Assembly: GCF_013019105.1 (NCBI RefSeq)
Contig: NZ_BLTE01000005.1
Location: forward strand, 145,318-209,317
Direction: 5' to 3'
DNA: 64,000 nt
Source of the DNA: Fundidesulfovibrio magnetotacticus
GTDB taxonomy: Bacteria > Desulfobacterota > Desulfovibrionia > Desulfovibrionales > Desulfovibrionaceae
The notes below the pieces were generated by a model. The model searched no databases and was not told where the DNA came from. It was given only the letters and a program-made list of their open reading frames with translations. Positions 35,196-44,557 of the stretch are shown one piece after another (the stretch's first letter is position 1; every line of letters starts with the position of its first letter). Position numbers and translations under genes: made by a program.

Positions 35196-37141
35196 TAGAT
35201 GACCCCTCCCAGCAAGAGGCCCAGCATCACCGCGAGGAGGACGCAGGCCACCATGTTGATGGGCCCGGACAGGCGCTCCTCGCCGAACAGCCAGGTCAGG
35301 TAGAAGTTTCCGGCCGAGTAACCCACGGAGGCGCCGCCGGTGCTCGTGAAGGCGTTGTCGTCAGCCTTGGTCTGGGCGCCGCAGAGGTAGGGGCCCACGT
35401 AGCTGGCGGGGTCGGCCTTCCGGGCGGCCTTCCAGGCGAAGTAGAAGCCCACGCCCAGGATCAGGAACAGGGGGTAGATGTAGAACACGCCCTGGGCGCT
35501 CACGAAGTTGAAGGCGTCCAGCACGTAGCCGGCGGCCTTGTGGGAGCTTCTCACCGCGGGTTCGATGAGCCCGCCGTAGAGGAAGGGCACGAAGAGCGAG
35601 AGCAGCACCGCGCCCCAGGCCAGCAGCACCAGAGGAGCGCGCACCACGGAAGCCTGCGGTTCGGGGGCCACGCCCTTGGGGTACGGGGTGGAGAGCAGGA
35701 TGCCTGCCCAACGCGCCCAGAACATCACGGTGAGGCCCGAACCCAGGGCCAGCATGATGGTCACGGGCATGTAGCGCATGGCGGCCGCGCTTTCGATGGC
35801 CATCCACTTGCCCAGCAGCACGCCGAAGGGGGGCAGCAGCATGGTGAGCACGCCCACCAGGGCCACGATGGTGGTCTTGGGCATGACCATGTAGAGCCCG
35901 CGCATGTCTTCGATGTCGCGCGAGCCGATCTTCTGCTCGATGGTTCCCACGCAGAGGAACATGAGGGCCTTGCTCACGGCGTGGAAGATGATGATCACGA
36001 TGGCGGCGGTGATGGCCTGCGGGTTGTTGATGCCCGCGCAGGCGATGATCAGGCCCAGGTTGGCGATGGTGGAGTAGGCCAGCACCTTCTTGCCGTTGGA
36101 CTGTCCCACGGCCAGGGCCGAGGCCGTCAGGAAGGTGAAGGCGCCGAACATGGCCAGCATGCCCGAGAGCATGGTGCCCGCGTAGGCGGGGGCCAGGCGC
36201 AGCACCAGGTAGACGCCGGCCTTGACCATGGTGGAGGAGTGCAGCAGGGCCGAGACGGGCGTGGGGGCGACCATGGCGCCGCACAGCCAGCTCTGGAAGG
36301 GCACCTGGGCGCTCTTGGTGATGCCCGCGTAGCACAGCATGAACATCGGGATCAGCGCGGCGGCTCCGGCGGCGGAGAAGCCGGGCTTGAGAAGCTCGGA
36401 GAGGTACAGGGGGTTGCCGGCCTTCTGCATGAAGATCAGGGCGAAGACGAAGGCCACGCCGCCGGTCATGTTCATCCACAGGGCGCGGGTGGCGTTCTTC
36501 ACGCTGGTCTCGTCGCCGTCGTGGGCGATGAGCATGAAGGAGCAGAAGGTGGTCACTTCCCAGAAGAAGTAGAGCCAGAGGAGGTTGTTGGCCAGCACGA
36601 GCCCGTTCATGGCCCCCAGGAAGGCCACCAGGAAGAAGAAGAACCTGGGCTGCTTGGTCTTGGGCAGGTGCAGATGCTCCTCATGCTCGGGCATGTAGCC
36701 AAGGGCGTACACGCAGATGAGCGAGCCCACGATGGAGATCACCAGCACCATGATCAGCGACAGCTTGTCGGCGAACATGGCCGGCGCGGCCGCGGGGGCC
36801 GAGTGGTCCATCATGAAGAATTCGAGGTAGACGAGGCCGATGATCTGGGCCGCGGTCAGAAGAGACACCAGAGGGCTCTTGAGCTTGGTCATGGCCATGA
36901 CCAGGATGACCACGAGCAGGGCGAAGTCCAAAAGCATGATCAGCCCGTCGAGCCCCACGCCTATCAGGCTTTTGGGGGAGAACTCGAACGAGCCCTGCCC
37001 GACCATGGCCAGGGATGCCGCGGCAAGGATCACCGCGGAACCGATCACGATCAGGCTTCTGGAGCCCTTGTCCCGAAGCAGCAACAGGGCGATTGCTGCC
37101 AGGAACGGGAGCACCACGGTCGTGAAAACCAAGATGTCCAT
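35195..37141 (-). CDS. echA: Ech hydrogenase membrane subunit EchA (antiporter-like)
   Basis: A 648-residue polytopic protein homologous to NuoL and Mrp antiporter subunits. It is the proposed ion-translocating channel that lets ferredoxin-driven H2 formation build a membrane gradient. About 16 hydrophobic helices are visible. The proton-translocation core includes VPFQSWLCGAMVAPTPVSAL and LHSSTMVKAGVYLVLRLAPA, with conserved Lys and His residues, and NNLLWLYFFWEVTTFCSF with the conserved Glu. The ATG was chosen because GAGGTG lies just upstream; a GTG two codons earlier falls within that ribosome site. First gene of the operon. Confidence 0.95.
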   Translation of the reverse strand: MDILVFTTVVLPFLAAIALLLLRDKGSRSLIVIGSAVILAAASLAMVGQGSFEFSPKSLIGVGLDGLIMLLDFALLVVILVMAMTKLKSPLVSLLTAAQIIGLVYLEFFMMDHSAPAAAPAMFADKLSLIMVLVISIVGSLICVYALGYMPEHEEHLHLPKTKQPRFFFFLVAFLGAMNGLVLANNLLWLYFFWEVTTFCSFMLIAHDGDETSVKNATRALWMNMTGGVAFVFALIFMQKAGNPLYLSELLKPGFSAAGAAALIPMFMLCYAGITKSAQVPFQSWLCGAMVAPTPVSALLHSSTMVKAGVYLVLRLAPAYAGTMLSGMLAMFGAFTFLTASALAVGQSNGKKVLAYSTIANLGLIIACAGINNPQAITAAIVIIIFHAVSKALMFLCVGTIEQKIGSRDIEDMRGLYMVMPKTTIVALVGVLTMLLPPFGVLLGKWMAIESAAAMRYMPVTIMLALGSGLTVMFWARWAGILLSTPYPKGVAPEPQASVVRAPLVLLAWGAVLLSLFVPFLYGGLIEPAVRSSHKAAGYVLDAFNFVSAQGVFYIYPLFLILGVGFYFAWKAARKADPASYVGPYLCGAQTKADDNAFTSTGGASVGYSAGNFYLTWLFGEERLSGPINMVACVLLAVMLGLLLGGVI

Positions 37142-37236
37142 ATTCACCTCACGTTAGGTTGTGTCGAGTCAATTGCCTCTCCTCGAGCTCATCTGTCTGG
37201 AGCGGACACACCTCCCTTGTGCGTGTTGAAAGTACA

Positions 37237-37319
37237 CCGGCCCCCCCGGCCGGCAGGCAGTGAAATCTTTGTCTCAGAGCTTAACTGGCAGTCTTAAGGA
37301 ATTGAAATTCCTTGGTCAA
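37237..37319 (-). promoter_or_regulatory. Candidate ech promoter with palindromic operator and leader hairpin
   Basis: On the minus strand TTGACC (37319-37314) and TAAGAC (37296-37291) are 17 bases apart. A perfect palindrome AAGGAATT-GA-AATTCCTT (37296-37313) fills that spacer exactly, the position of a repressor or MerR-like activator site. Further down, the untranslated leader can form CCGGCC-N5-GGCCGG (37237-37253). The -10 box is weak, so the operator reading is more secure than the promoter. The distance to echA implies a leader of roughly 140 bases. Confidence 0.4.
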
Positions 37320-37515
37320 GCGGCGTCGAAAAACGCACGAGCCCGCCCCGGGCCAGAATCCACGCCCATCCAGCCCCTGGGCCCCTTCATGAGCGGTCGT
37401 TTTCTTTCGGTGAACGGTATGATCCAGCCGGTCAACGGGCGGACCAAAACGGCGATACTGCGGAAAACCACCGAAAAACCCTTGGCTACCAGCAAGATAG
37501 GAATTGCCCCCCCCT

Positions 37516-37544
37516 TTGCCTGCCGTTGCAAAATGCGCTATGAG
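37516..37544 (+). promoter_or_regulatory. Candidate promoter for the PilZ gene
   Basis: TTGCCT and TATGAG are spaced 17 bases apart, 54 bases upstream of the PilZ-domain start codon. The fit is moderate. The rest of the 450-base gap between this gene and echA shows no gene. Confidence 0.35.
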
Positions 37545-37597
37545 CCCCTACCGGCCCATGCCGGATTCCGCCCCGGCACGGTCCGGCGGGAGGCGTG

Positions 37598-38185
37598 ATG
37601 GACGACAACGACTACCGGGTTACCTTCCGCATCGAGGTGGACGAGACCATCGTTCTGGAGCTGGCCGTATGGTTGCGCCGCGCCAACCAGTTGGGACGCG
37701 TCCACCTGCGCGACCTGGGCGACCCCAAGATGGCCCAGGGACGCCCGCCCTTCCCCCGCATCGAGGACATCTCCTCCACGGGCATGTGCCTGTCGTTCAA
37801 GTCGTCGCAACTGGTGGAGGTTGAGAAGTTCGCGGGCGTGGCCGTGCTGGTCTACTTCAAGCTCGTGGACCCCACCGACATGATGGGCGACCCCCTGAGC
37901 TTCATGGCGGGCTTCGAGGTGAAACACGCCCAGCACCACGGCGACCGCACCTTCCTGGGCCTCAAGCTGCGCTGGGACGGCGTGCCCGACCAGAACGACA
38001 AGGCCCTCTATTTCGCCGACGCCGCCAAGTACGGCATCGCCGACCTCACCAAATGGTGCGACGAGATGAACCGCAAGGTCTGCGGCATGGAGCACATGCC
38101 CCCCCAGGGCCTGCGGCTCGACAGGCTCCTGCGCGAAGTGGAGGCCGCCCGCAAGCCCCTGGGCCAGGCCTGCCCCACGCGCTGA
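37598..38185 (+). CDS. PilZ-domain protein, predicted cyclic-di-GMP receptor
   Basis: A 195-residue cytosolic protein. Two elements of the cyclic-di-GMP-binding PilZ signature are visible: RxxxR as R7-V-T-F-R11 near the N-terminus and D57-I-S-S-T-G62 (IEDISSTGMCLSF). They are followed by beta strands (GVAVLVYFKLVDP; MAGFEVKHAQHHGDRTFLGL) that complete the barrel. The two motifs are further apart than in most PilZ proteins, so the RxxxR assignment is less certain. The C-terminal helical part is unassigned. GGGAGG precedes the ATG. It converges on motA through a shared terminator, which makes a role in flagellar motor braking, as with YcgR, an attractive inference. Confidence 0.75.
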   Translation: MDDNDYRVTFRIEVDETIVLELAVWLRRANQLGRVHLRDLGDPKMAQGRPPFPRIEDISSTGMCLSFKSSQLVEVEKFAGVAVLVYFKLVDPTDMMGDPLSFMAGFEVKHAQHHGDRTFLGLKLRWDGVPDQNDKALYFADAAKYGIADLTKWCDEMNRKVCGMEHMPPQGLRLDRLLREVEAARKPLGQACPTR

Positions 38186-38198
38186 CCCCGCCGTCTCG

Positions 38199-38242
38199 AA
38201 ACGCCAAGACCCCGGAACCTGGGTTCCGGGGTCTTGGCGTTT
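38199..38242. terminator. Bidirectional terminator between the PilZ gene and motA
   Basis: A perfect stem of 21 base pairs (AAACGCCAAGACCCC... pairing with ...GGGGTCTTGGCGTTT) with only two unpaired central bases. Each strand ends in TTT after the stem. It is placed exactly between two converging genes. Confidence 0.82.
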
Positions 38243-38265
38243 CCGGGGCAAGGGGGCGCGGGCCG

Positions 38266-39117
38266 CTAGCCCTTCTTCATGCCCTCTTCCAGCTCTTCCA
38301 TGGAAGGCTGCACGTTGGAGGGGATGGCCCGGCGGGCATACTCCACGGCCAGGATGGGGGCCAGCCCTATGGAATAGCCCATGAGCGCGCTCTTCACCAC
38401 CTTGAGCCGTGCGGCCTTGGCCTCGGCCTGGTGTTCCAGGTTGGTGGCCATGGGGCCGATGAAGCCGTAGCACATGAGCACGCCCAGGAACGTGCCCACC
38501 AGGGCCGCGCCGATGTGGTTGCCCAGCACTTCGGGGGGCTGGTTGATGTCGCCCATGGTGATGACGATGCCCAGCACCGCGGCCACGATGCCCAGGCCCG
38601 GCAGGGCGTCGGCGATCTTGGTGACGGCGCTGCCCGCCAGGGTGTCGTGGTGTTTGCGGGTGGAGATGTCGGTGTCCATGATCGCTTCGTAGTGGTGCTG
38701 CTCGATGTTGCCCGCGATGACGATCTTCAGGTTGTCGCAGATGAAGTTGAGCACGGTCTTGTTCTTGGAGACGTTGCCGAAGCGGCGGAACACGTCGGAA
38801 TCGGTCGGGCGGTTCACGTGGGCGTCCAGGGCCACCGCGCCGGAGCGCCGGGCCATCTGGAAGAGTTCGTACATGAGCGAGAGCAGCTCCATGTAGAAGT
38901 CCTTGGAGTCCTCCTTGGCCGTGAACACCTGGGGCAGGTGCTTGAACACGTCCTTTACCACGCTCATGGGCGAGGCGATGAGGAAGGAACCCAGGGCCGC
39001 CCCGCCGATGGTCAGGAACTCGTAGGGCTGAAAAAGCACGAAGAGCTTGCCGTGGGAGAGCACGTAGCCCCCGATCACGGAACCCAGCACGACGACGAAA
39101 CCGATGATGGCGTTCAT
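38266..39117 (-). CDS. motA: Flagellar motor stator protein MotA
   Basis: A 283-residue inner-membrane protein with four hydrophobic helices: about 3-20 and 32-50 near the N-terminus, and a second pair at about 163-180 and 195-215. The large cytoplasmic loop between helices 2 and 3 carries basic residues that contact the rotor, and the signature LPGLGIVAAVLGIVITMGDI covers the third helix. With MotB it forms the proton channel that powers flagellar rotation. The length and N-terminus (IGFVVVLGSVIGGYVLSHGK) match the E. coli-type branch. motB is not adjacent; a MotB/OmpA-like gene lies about 4 kb away beyond groESL. Confidence 0.95.
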   Translation of the reverse strand: MNAIIGFVVVLGSVIGGYVLSHGKLFVLFQPYEFLTIGGAALGSFLIASPMSVVKDVFKHLPQVFTAKEDSKDFYMELLSLMYELFQMARRSGAVALDAHVNRPTDSDVFRRFGNVSKNKTVLNFICDNLKIVIAGNIEQHHYEAIMDTDISTRKHHDTLAGSAVTKIADALPGLGIVAAVLGIVITMGDINQPPEVLGNHIGAALVGTFLGVLMCYGFIGPMATNLEHQAEAKAARLKVVKSALMGYSIGLAPILAVEYARRAIPSNVQPSMEELEEGMKKG

Positions 39118-39398
39118 AAGCCCCGCCCCTCCAGGCGAGTGGTGCGTGACGGCGCGAGGCCACGTTGCCCGGCGGGAGGTGTCCGCCGGACGGCCGTCAG
39201 GGACAAATCGGCCGGTTTCCTACATCCCTGGAAGACGGATCAAAGTCAAGCGCGCGTGTCCTGGCGCGGATTCGTCGAGGCGACCGCCCAGGCGGCGCTG
39301 GCACGCCCCGAAGCCGCGAGCGGGAGCCGACTCGGCGCCGCCCTGCCCTGCCTGGGCAAAAAAAATCATGCTTTTTTCGATTTCCCCCTCTTCCCTGG

Positions 39399-39427
39399 TT
39401 GGCTTTTCGGATTATTGTCCGTATCAC
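39399..39427 (+). promoter_or_regulatory. Sigma-70-type promoter of groESL
   Basis: TTGGCT and TATCAC are spaced 17 bases apart, immediately upstream of the CIRCE element and 84 bases before the groES start. The AT-rich patch around 39355-39420 stands out. The gap further left, towards motA, holds no gene. Confidence 0.5.
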
Positions 39428-39437
39428 GCTTCCGGCG

Positions 39438-39464
39438 TTAGCACTCACCACCGGCGAGTGCTAG
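39438..39464. promoter_or_regulatory. CIRCE heat-shock operator (HrcA site)
   Basis: TTAGCACTC-N9-GAGTGCTAG matches the CIRCE consensus TTAGCACTC-N9-GAGTGCTAA except for the last base. It lies just after the promoter and 46 bases before groES. This shows HrcA-type repression of the chaperonin operon, although hrcA itself is not in the window. Confidence 0.95.
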
Positions 39465-39510
39465 CACGCCGAATCCAGCACAAACCATCTCGTTGAAGGA
39501 GCATACCCAC

Positions 39511-39801
<291 letters not shown>

Positions 39802-39844
39802 TTTTCCCCCTCAACCCACATTTCCCTCAAGGAGAGACACACAC

Positions 39845-41485
<1,641 letters not shown>

Positions 41486-41524
41486 GCCCACGCCTGGAAC
41501 AAGCCAACCAACGCTGAATGACGA

Positions 41525-41555
41525 GGCCCCGGACCGCAAGGTTCGGGGCCTTTTT
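41525..41555 (+). terminator. Rho-independent terminator of groESL
   Basis: GGCCCCGGACC pairs with GGTTCGGGGCC (one G-U pair) around a four-base loop and is followed by five T residues. It lies 40 bases after the groEL stop codon. To its right, up to 41810, I see no gene. Confidence 0.9.
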
Positions 41556-41810
41556 GCATCGCCCCCCGCGTGCCATCACGGGCTGCGCATGCGGGGTGAC
41601 CACTGTGTTGTCCGGATCAATTGCGGGACGGTTGCATTCGCAAACTACCGAAACGTTTGTCGCGAGACGGCGAACAGCTTTGTCTGATCATCAGTTCGTC
41701 ATCCCGGCGTGGCGCACCGATGACTCCGCGAAGATTTCACGCAACTCTGAAGCCTTGTGCCCCCTCCAGCATGACGCGCTCCACCGACCACTTCACCACA
41801 CCGACTGTCT

Positions 41811-42110
41811 TCATTTGTTTGGATAGAGCCACGCATTCAAAAGACCAAAAAAGAAGAACACTCCAGCAAGAATTCGTTGATGATAATGAGCCGCAACAAC
41901 AAACAACGCAAAACAACCACTCACAACGACGAACCACACCGCGCGCTTGAAAAACATCGGGTATTTGACGGCAATGCCAGCCATGCCAAAGTATGCGACA
42001 CCGCTCAACAGCTTAAAAACCACGAACACCACGAAAGATATAATCGCCAGCGAAAGGCACAGCCCGACAAGAAAAAGCGGGTTGTCCGTCAAGGAAATCG
42101 TAATATTCAC
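41811..42110 (-). CDS. Small hydrophobic membrane protein of unknown function
   Basis: A 99-residue protein that I do not recognise. It is almost entirely hydrophobic with three to four predicted membrane helices: PLFLVGLCLSLAIISFVVFV, a shorter GVAYFGMAGIAV, AVWFVVVSGCFALFVVAA and ILAGVFFFFGLLNAWLY. The start is a GTG with only a weak GAGA ribosome site. Base composition is clearly lower in GC than the flanking genes, and rare A/T-ending codons are common, suggesting recent acquisition or relaxed selection. It stands alone in a 950-base region without other genes. It could be a real small membrane protein or a chance frame; the strong helix pattern favours a real one. Confidence 0.5.
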   Translation of the reverse strand: MNITISLTDNPLFLVGLCLSLAIISFVVFVVFKLLSGVAYFGMAGIAVKYPMFFKRAVWFVVVSGCFALFVVAAHYHQRILAGVFFFFGLLNAWLYPNK

Positions 42111-42474
42111 AACAATTCTCCCATTACACGTTCAACAAATCACTGCATTGAAACGCCTACTAACCACACGCCATGACAACTGAGCCATTCCCCACATCCT
42201 GAGGAGAGCATCGCCTGCAAGCCGCGTTCGCGATTCGACACATTGGCCGCCAAACGCGTCTTCCAGGCCGGACGCTTTCAATCACACCGTCTCCGCCCCG
42301 AACCCACCGGGAAAACCACTCCCCGACAACCTTCACACGTCCCAAACCGCGTTCGGTCGCGACTCCGCGACAAACAGTGCGGAGGCCGTAACGTCCACTC
42401 TGATGCCGAACGTAGGAAGTTGCAGAATCAGAGCAGTGCGATGGATATCAGCTGAAGACGCCGAATCCCCGCCC
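42111..42474. other. Gene-free stretch of reduced GC content
   Basis: About 360 bases between the small membrane protein and the DUF3795 gene. It contains no frame with a ribosome site and plausible protein, no strong hairpin with a T-run and no recognisable repeat. With the preceding 550 bases it forms a lower-GC island downstream of groESL. Confidence 0.5.
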
Positions 42475-42939
42475 CTACCCGGGATACCTGGGCTCGCCCT
42501 CCTGCTCCTCAAGAAAGCGCTCCACGCCCACGGCCTTCATCCGGCCGTTCTTGGCCAGCCACGCCGCGCGCAGCTTTTCCATGCCCGCGAACTGCGCCGC
42601 GCAGGGGTAGTCGGCGCACTGGAAACAGAAGTCCACGCCGCGTTCCTTCACGCAGTCCCTGGCCAGGCAGTTGGAGAGCGGGCAGCGCGTGCCCTCCTCC
42701 CGGCATCCCGGACAGGCGGGGCGCGAAAGCTCCTCCAGCACGGCCTCGAAGCGGGGGTAGTCCGCCAGCACGGGAACCTCTTGCGCGCGCATCCGCGCGA
42801 GCCGTCCATAGCCCCCCATGAGCTCCCGCAGCCGACCGGCCAGTTCCCCGATCTCGCCATGCCGGAACACGGCGCAGCGTGCGCAGTCCAGTCCGCAGGG
42901 CGCGAGCAGGAGCGCGCGCGGCGTAGGGCGGTCGTTCAT
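42475..42939 (-). CDS. DUF3795 cysteine-rich protein
   Basis: A 154-residue soluble protein of the DUF3795 family, common in anaerobes, with conserved cysteines thought to bind metal. The first motif is LLAPCGLDCARCAVF. It is followed by CPGCREEGTRCPLSNC and ARDCVKERGVDFCFQC and the closing ADYPCAAQF. At least ten cysteines are placed in CxxC-like pairs, the typical pattern. No enzymatic activity has been shown for the family that I know of. It is transcribed away from groESL and is followed by nothing on its strand until the low-GC gap. Confidence 0.85.
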   Translation of the reverse strand: MNDRPTPRALLLAPCGLDCARCAVFRHGEIGELAGRLRELMGGYGRLARMRAQEVPVLADYPRFEAVLEELSRPACPGCREEGTRCPLSNCLARDCVKERGVDFCFQCADYPCAAQFAGMEKLRAAWLAKNGRMKAVGVERFLEEQEGEPRYPG

Positions 42940-43045
42940 GGTTCTTCCCTCCTTGCCCGCCCCGCTCCACAGCCGGGAGCTTCACCGCCAGGGCCGGGAC
43001 GCGTCCCGCGCGGCGGATCGGGCGTTGCCCCGACGTCTGCCCGGC

Positions 43046-43768
43046 CTACGGGGCCTTCTGGCCAGGGGGCGGGGTTTGCGCTGGGGCCGGAGCCGTGAGG
43101 CGCATGCACTCCTGGTCCGTCACCAGGATCTGCACGCGGCGGTTCTTGGCCTTGCCCGCCTCGGTGTGGTTGTCGGCCACGGGGTCGTACTCGGAGCGAC
43201 CGGCCGCGAAGAAGCGCGTGGACGCGATGCCGCCCTTGCCCGAGAGGTAGCGGACCACGGAACAGGCCCGGCCCGTGGAAAGCTCCCAGTTGGAGGGGTA
43301 GATGTCGGTCTGGATGGGCACGGAGTCCGTGTGGCCCACGATGGTGAAGGGGCGGTTCTCGATGCGCGCCAGGGCGCGGGCGGTCTTGGCCAGCACCTCC
43401 TCGCCCTCCTTGGTGATCACGGCGCTGCCCGAGGGGAAGAGCACCTGCTCGAGGAAACGGATCTCCAGGCGCGTGCCCTCGCGCTCGATGCAGATCTCCT
43501 GCGAGCGCACCTGGGGCTCCAGGGTGCGCACAAGCTCGTCGTAGGCGTGGTCCATCTGGCGGGCGCTCTCCAGGGCCGAGGCCGCCTGCGCGGGGTCCGG
43601 CGCGGGGGCGTCGGGCTGGCGGGGCGCGCCCAGCACGTCCAGGGCCCACTGCCGGGCGGCCTCCTGGGCGGGGCGCACGTCGAAAAGCTCGGTGGCGATG
43701 AACAACGTGGCCAGCACCGGAATGAGCGCCATGAGGGTGAAGGCGATCTTCCTGCTTCGCGTGGGCAT
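43046..43768 (-). CDS. OmpA/MotB-domain protein, possible flagellar stator MotB
   Basis: A 240-residue protein with one N-terminal membrane anchor at about 9-27 and a periplasmic linker with an Ala/Pro-rich stretch. The C-terminal OmpA-like peptidoglycan-binding domain spans about 105-225. The domain shows FLEQVLFPSGSAVITKEG, FTIVGHTDSVPI, NWELSTGRA and AGRSEYDPVADN-like segments, with the Asp/Arg that contact peptidoglycan. The linkage to a TM helix is that of MotB or a TolR/OmpA-type anchor. The proton-binding Asp that MotB has in its TM helix is not evident here (helix LMALIPVLATLFIATELF), so a non-motor OmpA protein is the safer reading. Confidence 0.75.
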   Translation of the reverse strand: MPTRSRKIAFTLMALIPVLATLFIATELFDVRPAQEAARQWALDVLGAPRQPDAPAPDPAQAASALESARQMDHAYDELVRTLEPQVRSQEICIEREGTRLEIRFLEQVLFPSGSAVITKEGEEVLAKTARALARIENRPFTIVGHTDSVPIQTDIYPSNWELSTGRACSVVRYLSGKGGIASTRFFAAGRSEYDPVADNHTEAGKAKNRRVQILVTDQECMRLTAPAPAQTPPPGQKAP

Positions 43769-43893
43769 GGGGCACCTCCGGGATGCGCGGGCCGGGGGAT
43801 CGGCCTCCGGTCCGGTCTTGCGCGCACCCTAGGGCCAACGCGGGAGCGCTGTAAAGCGGCAATGGCGTTGCGAAAGTCCGTCGCGGTTAGGCT

Positions 43894-44538
43894 CTACTGC
43901 TGGTCGCCCACGTCGCGGCCTTGCTGGAAAAGCTTATTGAGGAGGTAGGCCACCACCAGGGCGAAGTAGAACTGCCCGAACACCGCCTGTGAGACGCACA
44001 AGCGCTGTGCAAGGGTGGACACGGGAGCGGCGTCGCCGTAGCCCACGGTGGTCATGGTGGAGAAGCTCAGGTAGATGAGGCTGTCCATCAGCCGTTCCGG
44101 CCTGGCGGGCAGCAGGAAGGAGCCCGGCGCGGCGTTCTCCACCAGCGTGTAGAGCAGTGCGAAGAAGTAGCCCACGAGCATGTAGCAGTTCACCAGCGCG
44201 AACACCTCCCGCCTGGAGACCTCCCGGGAGGTGAGCACGAAGGCGATGGTGGAGCTGACCCCGTAGGCCAGGCAGATGAGCCCCGACACGCAGAACATGG
44301 CGGAGAGAAGGACCTGATGGAAGGCGTCGTGCCAGGCCAGCAGGTAGAACACCGTGCTCACGCCCAGCAGAGCCGTCTGGATGGCGTTGCGCGTGGAGGA
44401 AAGCAGCGCCACCAGGAACACCACCACGAAGAAGAGCGCGCTCTCCAGACGGTAGGGCAGGTGCCCGCCCAGCACCAACATGCCCGTGAGCAGGAGCATG
44501 CTGAGGAACTCGCGGTGGGCCTTGATGAGGTGGATCAT
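43894..44538 (-). CDS. Two-pore-type potassium channel protein (Ion_trans_2)
   Basis: A 214-residue inner-membrane ion channel. The selectivity filter TVGYGD is exactly the K+ channel consensus (residues 164-169), preceded by the pore helix LIYLSFSTMT. A final TM helix (FGQFYFALVVAYLLNKLF) follows. Five or six hydrophobic helices precede the pore, more than the two of KcsA, so it resembles voltage-gated-like channels without a charged S4. There is no cytoplasmic RCK domain, hence gating is unknown. It is the last gene of a four-gene minus-strand group. Confidence 0.88.
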   Translation of the reverse strand: MIHLIKAHREFLSMLLLTGMLVLGGHLPYRLESALFFVVVFLVALLSSTRNAIQTALLGVSTVFYLLAWHDAFHQVLLSAMFCVSGLICLAYGVSSTIAFVLTSREVSRREVFALVNCYMLVGYFFALLYTLVENAAPGSFLLPARPERLMDSLIYLSFSTMTTVGYGDAAPVSTLAQRLCVSQAVFGQFYFALVVAYLLNKLFQQGRDVGDQQ

Positions 44539-44557
44539 GCCGGATCTCCTGGGCGGC

